From contig NC_009714.1 in NCBI RefSeq assembly GCF_000017585.1, positions 1 through 64,000 of the forward strand: a stretch of DNA of 64,000 nt. The letters are read 5' to 3'. Source of the stretch: Campylobacter hominis ATCC BAA-381 (GTDB lineage Bacteria > Campylobacterota > Campylobacteria > Campylobacterales > Campylobacteraceae). The notes under the pieces are model-generated. The model saw nothing but the letters and a program-made list of their open reading frames with translations, did no database searches and was not told where the DNA came from. Position numbers and translations under genes: made by a program. Of this stretch, positions 1 to 12,451 are shown in pieces (the first letter of the stretch is position 1; each line of letters begins with the position of its first letter).

Positions 1-1314
1 TTGATTTCTATACAGGATAAAATTTTACAAAGCCTAAAAAATCAAATTTCAACAGAAGAATGGGAAAATTATATCAAAAAGTTGAAATTTAACGACAAAG
101 CTTCTAAACCGGATTATATCATATATATAGCTTCAAATCCTTATATAGCTAAATTTATAAATACAAAATATTCTAAAAAAATCGCTGATATATATGAAGT
201 TGAAACGGGTGTAAAACCTGTAGTAATTATAAGCGACGGAAAAGAAAAAAATTTAAAAAAAGATCAAAATAAAAGTATAAATAAATTTAAAAGCACAATT
301 TTAAGCGGAAGTTTCAGTTTTGAAAATTTTATAGTCGGAGATAGTAATCGCTTCGCTTATACTTGTGCAAAAGCTGTGGCGGAAAATCCCGGTGAAAGAT
401 ATAATCCGCTTTTTATATACGGAAACAGCGGTCTTGGAAAAACACATTTACTTCAAAGTATCGGAAATTATTGCATAAAAGATGGAAAATTCGTGATTTG
501 TGTTACTAGTGAACAATTTGCAAATGAATTAAAATTTCACATCGAAACAAACTCAACCGATAAATTTAAAGAAAAATATAGAACCTGCGATTTACTTTTG
601 ATAGATGATATACAACTTCTTAGTACAAGAAAAGCCGCAATTGATGAACTTTTTCATACATTTAACGAATTAAAAAATAAAAATTGTCAAATTGTAATTA
701 CAAATGACAAACCACCTCAACTTTTAAAAGATTTTGAAAGCAGACTGGTCAGCCGTTTTGAAAGTGGTTTGGTAGCAAATATAAATCCGCCCGATTTAAA
801 TACAAAAATAGGAATTTTAACTAAAAAAGCCGGTTTAAACGGACTTACATTAAATAAAGATGTAATAGAATATATAGCTGCAAATCTTGGGGATAATGTT
901 CGTGAAATGGAAGGAATTTTAACTCAAATCAGAGCTTATCAAAGTTTAATAAACACTGAAATCTCACTTGATTTCGTAAAAGCGAATTTAAAAGATTCTT
1001 TTTATAAAAATAATTCCGAAAATGTTGGATTTGAAGAAATTCTGCAAATGATATGTTCGGAATTTAATGTAAAACCAAGTGAAATCAGAGGAAAAAACAG
1101 AACAAAAAATGTAGCAAAAGCAAGAAGAGTTGCAATTTATATTTGCAAAAATTTGACGCAGAATACAATGCCTAAAATCGCTTCATTTTTCGGTTTGAAA
1201 GATCACAGCGCAGTAAGTCATAATATCAGAAAATTAAAAGAATTGATGACTGATGATAATTATTTAAAATTAAAAGTTGAAGAACTTGAAAATAAAATAA
1301 AGGCAAAAAAGTGA
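1..1314 (+). CDS. dnaA: Chromosomal replication initiator protein DnaA
   Basis: Initiator ATPase that binds DnaA boxes and melts the origin. The 437-residue product shows an N-terminal interaction domain (about 1-80), a linker, an AAA+ domain with Walker A GNSGLGKT at 141-148 and Walker B LLLIDD near 198-203, and a C-terminal box-binding domain with the DnaA signature helix (KDHSAVSHNIRKL) near residue 400. The start codon is TTG at position 1, so the sequence appears to be numbered from this gene. dnaN follows after a 132-bp AT-rich spacer carrying box-like sites. Family assignment is certain; the exact start is less so because nothing upstream is visible. Confidence 0.98.
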   Translation: MISIQDKILQSLKNQISTEEWENYIKKLKFNDKASKPDYIIYIASNPYIAKFINTKYSKKIADIYEVETGVKPVVIISDGKEKNLKKDQNKSINKFKSTILSGSFSFENFIVGDSNRFAYTCAKAVAENPGERYNPLFIYGNSGLGKTHLLQSIGNYCIKDGKFVICVTSEQFANELKFHIETNSTDKFKEKYRTCDLLLIDDIQLLSTRKAAIDELFHTFNELKNKNCQIVITNDKPPQLLKDFESRLVSRFESGLVANINPPDLNTKIGILTKKAGLNGLTLNKDVIEYIAANLGDNVREMEGILTQIRAYQSLINTEISLDFVKANLKDSFYKNNSENVGFEEILQMICSEFNVKPSEIRGKNRTKNVAKARRVAIYICKNLTQNTMPKIASFFGLKDHSAVSHNIRKLKELMTDDNYLKLKVEELENKIKAKK

Positions 1315-1446
1315 ATATATGTGAAAGATTTTTAAATTTTAAAGCGGTTAAAAATATTATAAAACCGAACTTTAAAAAAGTTTTTCACATAAATTCAAAT
1401 ACAACTGCAACAAACAAAATTTTAAAAATTTAAAAAAGGAAAAAAT
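1315..1446. promoter_or_regulatory. Putative oriC element between dnaA and dnaN
   Basis: The spacer is very AT-rich and holds two DnaA-box-like nonamers in opposite orientation: TCTTTCACA on the minus strand at 1320-1328 and TTTTTCACA on the plus strand at 1381-1389. The DNA between them is almost all A and T, which suits an unwinding element. In Campylobacterota the origin is known to lie next to dnaA. Calling this spacer the working origin, or one half of it, is inference. Confidence 0.55.
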
Positions 1447-4833
<3,387 letters not shown>

Positions 4834-4834
<1 letters not shown>

Positions 4835-6225
4835 TGCTTTACAGTGAAAATTTGGAGCGGGAGAATCGTTTTATTCTTTCGCTTAAAATCGCAATTCCAT
4901 TTATTCTCATGTTTGCATTTTTTTTCTTTTTTTTCAATATAAAAGATAAAGTTGCATGGGAAGATATTATTCTATTCGTTATTTTATTTTTGTGTAATGT
5001 TTATTATACAGTTTATCTGATATATCTTGGTTTCAACAAAAGTTTAATTGATCCTGTAAGTAAAGTTTTTTCACGTCCTGAAATTATTAAAATTTTAAGT
5101 AAGAGATTAAAAAACGGCAATCCGGTAAATTTTGTACTTATGAAAGTGGAAAATATCGTTGATATAAACGATCGTTACGGATATAAAAACGGCGATGAAA
5201 TTTTAAGAATTTTTGCTGAAAAATTAGATGATTTTATGAAAAAAAATAAAATTTATCATCTTAAAATAGGTATGATTACAAGCGGAAATTTTATATTTTA
5301 TGTGGATAAAAAAGAAAATACATTAAGACATTTATTAAATATTTTCAAATATGAAATTTTAAATCAAAATATAAAAAATATTGAAGTAAAAAGCAATTTT
5401 GCAATTGTAGGAAGCGATTTTGACAATAATATTTCAAATATCATAGATGAATTATTTTATGAAATAAATCAAAATGACAATGAAAAAATAAATATTGTAG
5501 ATGAACTTGAAAATTCGATATTTAAGATGATAGACGAAGAAAATTTTCATGTAAGAACGCAAAGCATACAATCTACTTCAAATGACGAAAAATTTTTATA
5601 TCTCATTTCAAAAATTTCCACAAATATAAATGGAATCGGTGAAATAAGTAAATCCAGACTTTTAGATGTGATATTAAAAAATAAATACGAATTGAATTAT
5701 GATGTGAACTTTTTAAAATTCATTTGCAAAAATGTATATTTTAAAGAGATAAAAAATAAGGTTTTTATAGAAATTTTTGCCTCTACGCTGCGAAATTCTA
5801 TTTTTCGTCGTGAAATTTTAAGATTGATTGACAATAATTTAATTGATCCTAAAAAGGTCGTTTTTGAATTTTATGAAAGTAAAATTTACCCTGAAATTTC
5901 ACGTTTTGCGGAAATTATCGAACAATTCAAATCCTTGGGATTCAGTTTTGCATTATCACAATTCGGTGGTGAAAATGCAAGTTTTGAATATTTTAAATAT
6001 TTAAATATCGATTATGTTATTTATGATATGGAATTTAATAAATTTATAAATGATAACAAAATTCGTCAGATTTTTGAAAATTTAAATAAAACCTGCAAAA
6101 TTTTAGGCATAAAAACAATTATGCGTTTTGTCGATAAAAAACCGCTATTTGACGATGTCACTGCACTTGGCGTCGATTATGCGCAAGGATTTTATATAGA
6201 TAAACCAACCGATTTAAGGAAATAA
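4834..6225 (+). CDS. Membrane protein with degenerate GGDEF and EAL domains
   Basis: 463 residues. Two hydrophobic helices (about 14-36 and 42-62) anchor the protein. They are followed by a GGDEF-type fold (LIDPVSKVFSRPEI and the NDRYGYKNGDEILR helix) and a C-terminal EAL-like fold ending in GVDYAQGFYIDKP. The GG(D/E)EF loop is replaced by SGNFIFY and no ExL catalytic motif is visible, so neither cyclic-di-GMP synthesis nor hydrolysis is expected. A regulatory or scaffolding role is inferred. It starts one base inside the gyrB stop codon and queF follows after one base, so it probably sits in one transcript with both. Confidence 0.8.
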
Positions 6226-6226
6226 T

Positions 6227-6781
6227 ATGGAAGATTTAAAATACGGCGAATCACAAATTTTAAATTTCGATGTTGAAAAAGACTTTGAAATTTGGCCGAA
6301 TAAAAATGAACGAAATTTTGTTATAAAAATAACTTTACCTGAGTTTTGCTGCTTGTGTCCGAGATCGGGATATCCTGATTTTGCCACTATTTATTTGGAA
6401 TATATTCCAAATGAGTTTGTGGCTGAATTAAAAGCGCTTAAACTTTATATAAACTCTTTTATGAATCGTCATATAAGTCACGAAGACAGTATAAATGAAA
6501 TTTATTCGGTTCTTGAAAAAAAACTGAAACCGAAATATATGAAAATCGCGGCTGATTTTAATCCGCGCGGAAATGTTCATACTACAATTGAAATTTCAAG
6601 CGATATTATTTCTAAAAATTTCTCTGAAAAAAAAGATAAAAAACCGGTTGAAAAAAGAAATTTCAGTGAGAAAAAATTTGAAAAAACGGATAAAAATTTC
6701 AAATCCAAACCGCGTAAAAATGCTTCACGTGAACCGTTTGCAAAAATCGATAAAAGTTCGCCTAAAGTAGTGAAAAAATGA
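6227..6781 (+). CDS. queF: NADPH-dependent 7-cyano-7-deazaguanine reductase QueF, with basic tail
   Basis: Reduces preQ0 to preQ1 in queuosine biosynthesis. Residues 1-125 match the short (unimodular) QueF type: the nucleophilic cysteine is in CLCPRSGYPDF (C44), followed by the ELKALKLY motif and the catalytic HE pair in NRHISHEDS. Unusually, residues from about 130 to 184 form a Lys/Phe/Ser-rich low-complexity tail with repeated FSEKK-like units, which typical QueF proteins lack. The reading frame overlaps the next gene by 4 bp. Confidence 0.93.
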   Translation: MEDLKYGESQILNFDVEKDFEIWPNKNERNFVIKITLPEFCCLCPRSGYPDFATIYLEYIPNEFVAELKALKLYINSFMNRHISHEDSINEIYSVLEKKLKPKYMKIAADFNPRGNVHTTIEISSDIISKNFSEKKDKKPVEKRNFSEKKFEKTDKNFKSKPRKNASREPFAKIDKSSPKVVKK

Positions 6782-7995
6782 TAAAAGCAAGTTTAATTGA
6801 AAAAATTTTCAAAAGTGCTTTTATAAGTCGTTGGAATGATTATCCACGCACTTTAAATTTAGTTGAACTTGATAAACAGGCTCATAAGTTTATTATCGCT
6901 TATTTTTTGGCAAGTTTTGAAAAAGATGCCGATTTACGTTATATAATTGAAGGCGAAATTTTTGAATTTTTATCTCGCATTGTGATTACCGATATTCGTC
7001 CGGATGTATTTCATCAAATTCAAAAAACAAAAAAAAACGAATTAAATGGACTTATTTTAGCTCAACTGGAAAAAGATATCGATGATATCGAAGATGGCAA
7101 GTTTTTATGTAGATTCGCCGATTTTTTGCAAAGTAAAGATCATAAAAAAGAGTGCCTTATATTAAAAGCGGCAGGATATTTGGCGACTCGTTGGGAATTT
7201 AATCTTGTTTATAATGCAAGTAAATTTTTAAGCGATATTGAAGAACTTAAAACAAATGTCGAAGCCGAACTCGAAGATTATTACGAACTTATCGGCGTTA
7301 GAAAAATTGTGATGAATAAAAAACTTGCCAAAATTATTGATCTCGGCGGAAGATTAAGATTTCAAAAGCGTTGGACACAAACGCCGCGTGTGCCTGAAAC
7401 ATCCGTACTTGGACACATGCTAATCGTTGCGATTTTGAGTTATTTTTACTCTCTTGAAGTTAAAGCCTGCGATTCACGTTTAATTCATAACTTTTTCTGT
7501 GCACTTTTTCATGATTTGCCGGAAAGTCTTACAAGAGATATTATAAGCCCCGTAAAATACGGAATAAACGGCATTGATGAAATTATCAACGAATATGAAA
7601 TGCGTCTTATTGATGAAAAAATTTTACCTTTTGTGCCGGAAAATATAAAAGATGATTTTGCTTATATTCTCGGAATTAGAAAAATCGAAAATAAATTTGT
7701 AAAAAATGAGTTTGAAAACCGCATTTTTACGGACGGTGAAGCAAAATTTAAAGATGGCAGTATGAATAGTGCAAATACAAATGAATTAAATGCGATTGAC
7801 GGTAAAGCAATAAAATTTTGCGATAAAATCGCCGCACTTTTTGAAGCCGGAATTTCCATAAGTTACGGTATAAAAAGCAATGAATTGGTTAAAGCTTATG
7901 AAGGAATGAATGACTTTTTTGAAAACAATAAAAGCATAGAAAACGTAAATTTTAATGAAATTTGTAAGGATTTTAAGGAGTATTTGAATCTTTAA
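6778..7995 (+). CDS. HD-domain phosphohydrolase (YfbR-like)
   Basis: 405 residues. The C-terminal half contains an HD metal site: H213 in LGHMLIV, the H245-D246 pair in CALFHDLPESLTRD, and a later conserved Asp. This arrangement resembles YfbR-type 5'-nucleotidases and other small-molecule phosphohydrolases. The N-terminal half (about 1-170) is helical and I do not recognise it. The gene overlaps queF by ATGA. Its stop codon directly abuts the 3' end of the convergent 4.5S RNA gene. The substrate cannot be told from sequence. Confidence 0.8.
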   Translation: MIKASLIEKIFKSAFISRWNDYPRTLNLVELDKQAHKFIIAYFLASFEKDADLRYIIEGEIFEFLSRIVITDIRPDVFHQIQKTKKNELNGLILAQLEKDIDDIEDGKFLCRFADFLQSKDHKKECLILKAAGYLATRWEFNLVYNASKFLSDIEELKTNVEAELEDYYELIGVRKIVMNKKLAKIIDLGGRLRFQKRWTQTPRVPETSVLGHMLIVAILSYFYSLEVKACDSRLIHNFFCALFHDLPESLTRDIISPVKYGINGIDEIINEYEMRLIDEKILPFVPENIKDDFAYILGIRKIENKFVKNEFENRIFTDGEAKFKDGSMNSANTNELNAIDGKAIKFCDKIAALFEAGISISYGIKSNELVKAYEGMNDFFENNKSIENVNFNEICKDFKEYLNL

Positions 7996-8102
7996 GACCC
8001 CTTCCCAGATTGCTGCGGCACACGCTAAGATCAAGTGTTCTGCTGTATTCCTACCCTGAAACGGTGCTTAAAAATATCGTTGCACAGGTCTAAGAAGAGG
8101 CG
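7996..8102 (-). ncRNA. ffs: 4.5S signal recognition particle RNA
   Basis: On the minus strand this segment matches bacterial SRP RNA. The domain IV hairpin reads CAGGGTAGGAATACAGCAG, with the GGAA tetraloop and the AGCAG asymmetric-loop strand. It is followed by GCGTGTGCCG, found in the same place in E. coli 4.5S RNA. The ends pair as CCTCTTCTT with GGGAAGGGG (all pairs Watson-Crick or G-U). A TATAAT box lies 7-8 bases upstream of the predicted 5' end. The RNA is about 105 nt. It partners Ffh (not in this window) in targeting membrane proteins. No protein reading frame accounts for this stretch. Confidence 0.92.
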
Positions 8103-8109
8103 AATTGAA

Positions 8110-8115
8110 ATTATA
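8110..8115 (-). promoter_or_regulatory. -10 box of the 4.5S RNA promoter
   Basis: Perfect TATAAT on the minus strand, 7-8 bases before the predicted first base of the SRP RNA. There is no convincing -35, which is usual for this group. Confidence 0.75.
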
Positions 8116-8146
8116 GTAAAAATTACTTAAAATAAGGTTATAAAAG

Positions 8147-8566
8147 ATGGGCGTTAAATTACATTTTCTTTCGTTTTTTAGAGAATTTTTTATTTATCAT
8201 CACAGATCACTTGAATTTCGCGCAAAAATTTTTGCAGCAATTTTACTTGTAAAAAGCAAAATTTGCGATAATGATTTTGACGAACTTAATGAAATAGCAA
8301 GTGAAATTTATGCAAATGATGAAAAACGTAAAGAAGTATTGATTTTAACAGTAAAAGAGTATATCAAAAAAGTATACGAGTATAAAAATTTTGATATCGA
8401 TATGCTTTTAAAAGAGATTGATGACGAACTGAAATTACATCATAGATTTGTAAAAAAAATAGATTTCTCACATCTCAGAAGACTTATGAGTGATGATGAA
8501 AATGAGGCTATTTTGCAACAGAGAGTTTATGAATTTTTGGTCAACGAAGTTAAAATTTACAGCTAA
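8147..8566 (+). CDS. Conserved hypothetical protein, all-helical
   Basis: 139 residues rich in Lys, Glu and Asp, predicted mostly helical, with no signal peptide or membrane segment. I do not recognise a catalytic motif. A weak resemblance to the TerB-type helical fold comes only from size and helix pattern and should not be relied on. It is a single gene starting at ATG (ATAAGGTTATAAAAG precedes it), between the 4.5S RNA gene and the convergent rdgB, and is closed by a hairpin terminator. Confidence 0.7.
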   Translation: MGVKLHFLSFFREFFIYHHRSLEFRAKIFAAILLVKSKICDNDFDELNEIASEIYANDEKRKEVLILTVKEYIKKVYEYKNFDIDMLLKEIDDELKLHHRFVKKIDFSHLRRLMSDDENEAILQQRVYEFLVNEVKIYS

Positions 8567-8592
8567 AAGCAATAGTGCTTTTTATTTTTAAA
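8565..8592. terminator. Hairpin terminator between convergent genes
   Basis: AAAAGCA (8565-8571), loop ATAG, TGCTTTT (8576-8582), followed by a T-rich tail. It lies between the plus-strand hypothetical gene and the end of rdgB and can serve both strands. Confidence 0.7.
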
Positions 8593-8609
8593 GTGAAATT
8601 TTATATTTA

Positions 8610-9230
8610 TCAAAAACTTCTATTTAAAATTTTTAGAATTTTGCTCATCAGAAAAAGCCCTTTTGATCGGTGAGATATTTTAAGTTTTGTATTTTCATCA
8701 AGTTCGCCGATTGTTTTTGAAAAACCGTTCGCTATAAACATAAAATCATATCCGAAGCCGTTATTTCCACGTTCTTCATCAATCACTCTTCCGTGCATAA
8801 ATCCGTGTGTCGTAAAATTTCCTGATTTGCAAGATAGCGCAATACAGGCCGTATAATGTGCAGGCGAAGTTTTTACATTTTTTTTATGAAGTTTGGAAAT
8901 CAGTTTTGCGCGGTTGCTTTCATCTGTCGGATGAATAACCATATCATTACTGTAACGAGCCGAATAAATTCCAGGAGCGCCGCCTAAAATATCCACGCAA
9001 ATGCCGCTATCATCGCTAAGAGCCATAAATTCATTTTCAAGTTTCATTTCTTCTAGTTTTTTATAAACCGCATTTACTTTTATAAGCGCGTTTTCTTTAA
9101 AACTCGAGCCCGTTTCTTTTATTTCAAAAGGTTGCATAATTTCGTTAAGTGCATAAATTTCATAATTTTTATAAAATGCTTTTATCTCTTTTACTTTATC
9201 TTTATTACTTGTAGCAAGAATGATTTTCAC
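8610..9230 (-). CDS. rdgB: Non-canonical purine NTP pyrophosphatase (RdgB/HAM1 family)
   Basis: Hydrolyses dITP, ITP and XTP to monophosphates and so cleans the nucleotide pool. The 206-residue protein begins with the family signature ILATSNKDKVKEI and contains the substrate/metal loop LSDDSGICVD, the GGAPGIYSARYS loop, and FGYDFMF with the C-terminal SHRSKG motif. Length is normal for the family. It is transcribed on its own on the minus strand, back to back with the MFS gene. Confidence 0.96.
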   Translation of the reverse strand: MKIILATSNKDKVKEIKAFYKNYEIYALNEIMQPFEIKETGSSFKENALIKVNAVYKKLEEMKLENEFMALSDDSGICVDILGGAPGIYSARYSNDMVIHPTDESNRAKLISKLHKKNVKTSPAHYTACIALSCKSGNFTTHGFMHGRVIDEERGNNGFGYDFMFIANGFSKTIGELDENTKLKISHRSKGLFLMSKILKILNRSF

Positions 9231-9308
9231 AGACTTTCCTTTAAATTTTTATTTTATTTTACCAAAAATTTTAATTTAATTTGATAAAATCCGGCGAAAG
9301 GAAATTTT

Positions 9309-10601
9309 ATGTTTAGAAGTGTGTTACCACTATCTTTTATTATCGCAACAAGATTTTTTGGACTTTTTATAGTTTTACCGGTTCTTAGTTTATATGCTTT
9401 AAATTTAAAAGGTGCGAGCGAAAATTTAACAGGTCTGGTTATCGGTATTTACGCAGTTATGCAAATGATTTTTCAAGTGCCTTTCGGTGCGCTGAGTGAT
9501 AGAATAGGGCGTAAAAATGCTCTTTGCTTAGGACTTATTGTTTTTATAATCGGTTCTTTTATCTGCGCTTTCAGTAATGATATTTTTACGATGATTATAG
9601 GTAGAGCTCTTCAGGGAAGCGGCGCTGTAGGAGCTGTGGCGACCGCTTTGATAAGCGATTTTATAGTTGAAGAAAAACGCAGCAAAGCAATGGCGATAAT
9701 GGGCGGGATGATTGCACTCAGTTTTGCCGTTTCAATGATATTAAGTCCAATTTTGAGTGCAAAATTCGGGATTTCAAGTTTATTTGAATTGAGTGCTTAT
9801 CTTACGATATTTTGCCTTATTTTGCTTTATATAATTGTTCCAAAAGAGCCTAAAATAAAATCTTTAAAGCAGAAAACACCTTTTTTAGAAATTTTAAAAG
9901 ATAAAGATTTAACTCTAATGAATCTTACTAGTTTTTTGCAAAAAATGTTTATGACAATGGCTTTTGTAATAATTCCGATAGTGCTTGTAAAAGATTTTAA
10001 TTTTGATAAGAACGAACTTTATAAAATTTACGGTATAGCTACTTTTTTTGGATTTTTTGCTATGGGTTTTTCTGGTGCTATGGGCGAAAGACGTGGGCTT
10101 GCTAAAGGAATTTTACTTGCAGGAATTTTATTTTTTATCGTCAGTTTTATAATTTTCGCCGTTTCTCATTCGGTTCTTAGCTTTTCAGTCGGAGTTGTGA
10201 TTTTTTTTATCGGATTTAATATGCACGAACCTATAATGCAATCTGTCGCGTCAAAATTTGCCAAAATTTCACAACGCGGTGAAGTTCTTGGAATTTTTAA
10301 TTCCGCAGGATATTTCGGCAGCTTTATCGGTGCCGTTTCGGGCGGAATTATTGTAGGTTTTCATATTAGCATTTTGGCGATTTTTGTAGCGATTTTAGGC
10401 ATTATCTGGTTTTGGCTTTTGCTAAAACTTACAAATCCGAATGATTTTAAAAATTTATATCTTGATAAATTCAAAGTGCGAAATTTTAGTGTTTTAGGTA
10501 GTATAAACGGAGTTGTAGAATTTTATGAAACAAATGAAAATTTTGTGATAAAATACAACCGAAAAGTAATCAGTGAAAGGCAAATTTTAGAAATTTTATG
10601 A
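9309..10601 (+). CDS. MFS transporter with C-terminal soluble domain (YajR-like)
   Basis: 430 residues with about twelve hydrophobic helices and the MFS motif A in the loop after helix 2 (GALSDRIGRKNALCLG). Helix 5 carries the usual Gly-rich drug-antiporter-like stretch. After residue about 375 there is a 55-residue soluble tail (VLGSINGVVEFYETNENF), the position and size of the YAM domain in E. coli YajR. Substrate is unknown; a proton-coupled exporter is likely. TAAAAT at 9285-9290 could be its -10. It overlaps moeA by 4 bp. Confidence 0.88.
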   Translation: MFRSVLPLSFIIATRFFGLFIVLPVLSLYALNLKGASENLTGLVIGIYAVMQMIFQVPFGALSDRIGRKNALCLGLIVFIIGSFICAFSNDIFTMIIGRALQGSGAVGAVATALISDFIVEEKRSKAMAIMGGMIALSFAVSMILSPILSAKFGISSLFELSAYLTIFCLILLYIIVPKEPKIKSLKQKTPFLEILKDKDLTLMNLTSFLQKMFMTMAFVIIPIVLVKDFNFDKNELYKIYGIATFFGFFAMGFSGAMGERRGLAKGILLAGILFFIVSFIIFAVSHSVLSFSVGVVIFFIGFNMHEPIMQSVASKFAKISQRGEVLGIFNSAGYFGSFIGAVSGGIIVGFHISILAIFVAILGIIWFWLLLKLTNPNDFKNLYLDKFKVRNFSVLGSINGVVEFYETNENFVIKYNRKVISERQILEIL

Positions 10602-11809
10602 TTGATTATAATGAAAGTTTGAAAATTTTAAAGGCAAATTTACCTGTTTATGAGCGTGTGGAAAATGTTTGCATAAATGACGCTTCGGGAAGAATTTTAG
10701 CCATAGATTTAAAAGCAAAAAATGATTTTCCGCGCTTTAAAACTGCAAGTATGGATGGATATGCCGTCAGTTTTGATGATTTGAAAAACGGAATTTTAAA
10801 ATTTAAAATTTTAGGTGAAACACCTGCCGGAAAATTTCCGGATTTTAAAATAAAAAGCGCTGAATGCGTGAAAACTTTTACGGGCGCGATTTTATGCGAA
10901 AACGCCGATACTATCGTTCCGATTGAAAATGTTGAAATTTCAGGCGATGATGAAATTTTAATTAAAGAAAGTGTGAGCGAAAATTTTGCGGTAAGAAAAA
11001 TAGGCGAAAGTTACAAAAAAAATGAAATTTTGCTTAAAAAGGGCACTCGTTTGGATTTTGCAAGTCTTGGACTTTTAGCTGAGCTTGGATTTAGCAAAAT
11101 AAATGTTTTTTCTCGCCCGAAAATTGCGATTTTAGTAACAGGAAGTGAACTTTTGGAAATAGGTCAAAAAGCGCAAAACGATTCTCAAATTTACAGCAGC
11201 AATCATATAATTTTAAATGCGCTGATTCATTCCTGGGGTGGCGATAGCGAAGTTTTGCCGATTATAAAAGATGATAAAAATGCGCTTAAAAATGCCGTAG
11301 AAAAAGCGCTTGAAAATTGCGATTTTTTAATCACGACAGGTGGCGTCAGCGTCGGAGATTATGATTTTATGAGAGATATTATGCACTCACCTGACTTTGA
11401 AATTTTAATCGATAAAGTCGCAGTAAAACCGGGCCGTCATATAAAAATCGCAAAATTTGGTGAAAAACTTATTTTTGCACTTCCTGGATTTAGCGTTTCA
11501 GCCGCTGTGATGAGCTTTTTATTTGTACGAGAAACATTAAATGAGATTTTAAATATTCACGAAAATTTTAAAATTTCGGCTGTTTTAGCGGAAAATTATA
11601 TGAAAAAATCAAAATTTTTAGAATTTGTGCCTTGCTCATTAAAAATAGAAAATACAAAAATTTTTGCAAGTATTTATGGTAAAAAAAGCGGAAGTTCAGC
11701 TATAATTTCAAACTTGATAAATTCGGATTTGTTTTTAGCGCCGCTGGAAAAAACCGAGCTGAAAAAGGGCGAAATTGTGGAAGTTTTGCTTTTAAAATCA
11801 AAATTTTAA
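10598..11809 (+). CDS. moeA: Molybdopterin molybdenumtransferase MoeA
   Basis: Inserts molybdate into adenylated molybdopterin to make the molybdenum cofactor. The 403 residues include the N-terminal MoeA motif TASMDGYAV, the central MoCF-binding domain with TGSELLEIG and TTGGVSVGDYDFM, and the LPGFSVSA loop. It is translationally coupled to the MFS transporter by ATGA. moaC of the same pathway lies at about 34.5 kb. Confidence 0.96.
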   Translation: MIDYNESLKILKANLPVYERVENVCINDASGRILAIDLKAKNDFPRFKTASMDGYAVSFDDLKNGILKFKILGETPAGKFPDFKIKSAECVKTFTGAILCENADTIVPIENVEISGDDEILIKESVSENFAVRKIGESYKKNEILLKKGTRLDFASLGLLAELGFSKINVFSRPKIAILVTGSELLEIGQKAQNDSQIYSSNHIILNALIHSWGGDSEVLPIIKDDKNALKNAVEKALENCDFLITTGGVSVGDYDFMRDIMHSPDFEILIDKVAVKPGRHIKIAKFGEKLIFALPGFSVSAAVMSFLFVRETLNEILNIHENFKISAVLAENYMKKSKFLEFVPCSLKIENTKIFASIYGKKSGSSAIISNLINSDLFLAPLEKTELKKGEIVEVLLLKSKF

Positions 11810-11818
11810 GGAAAATAA

Positions 11819-12451
11819 ATGGATCAAATAATTACCGGTGCACTGAAATTTATGCAAGATGATTTTAAAAAATATAAAAAACTTTTTGAAAATTTGGCAA
11901 GTTCCCAAAAACCGCATACGTTGTTTATTTGCTGTTCCGATTCAAGAGTAGTTCCAAATCTTATAACGCATACCGAACCGGGCGAAATTTTTGTCTTGCG
12001 AAATATCGCAAATATCGTTCCTACTTATGAACAAAGCGATAAATTTTTAGATATCGCATCGGATATCGAGTTTGCGGTTTTATCATTAAAAGTTAAAAAT
12101 ATAATTATATGCGGGCACAATAATTGCGGCGGTTGCGCGGCAGTTTACAAAAAAAAGGAAACTTTAAAAAATATGCCTAATTTATTGCATTGGTTGGATC
12201 CGATTTTTTCTATAAAAGAAAAAGTGTTACATGAATCAAATACGGATATTTCGGAAAGAGCGCTTTTAACAGAGCGCTTAAATGTGGTAAATTCCGTTGA
12301 AAATTTGCTTACTTTTCCTTTTATAAAAGAAAAATTTAATGCAGGTGAAATTAAAATTTACGGTTGGCATTACATGATAAAAACCGGAGAAATTTTTAAT
12401 TACAGTTTTGATGATAAAAAATTCCATTTAATTAAAAAAGAAGCAGAATGA
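11819..12451 (+). CDS. Beta-class carbonic anhydrase
   Basis: Interconverts CO2 and bicarbonate, important for a capnophilic organism. The 210 residues carry all zinc-site residues: C39 and the D41-R43 dyad in CCSDSRVVP, then H100 and C103 in CGHNNCGGC. No signal peptide, so cytoplasmic. It overlaps the mechanosensitive channel gene by 4 bp; the same neighbour pair occurs in C. jejuni as far as I recall. Confidence 0.95.
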   Translation: MDQIITGALKFMQDDFKKYKKLFENLASSQKPHTLFICCSDSRVVPNLITHTEPGEIFVLRNIANIVPTYEQSDKFLDIASDIEFAVLSLKVKNIIICGHNNCGGCAAVYKKKETLKNMPNLLHWLDPIFSIKEKVLHESNTDISERALLTERLNVVNSVENLLTFPFIKEKFNAGEIKIYGWHYMIKTGEIFNYSFDDKKFHLIKKEAE

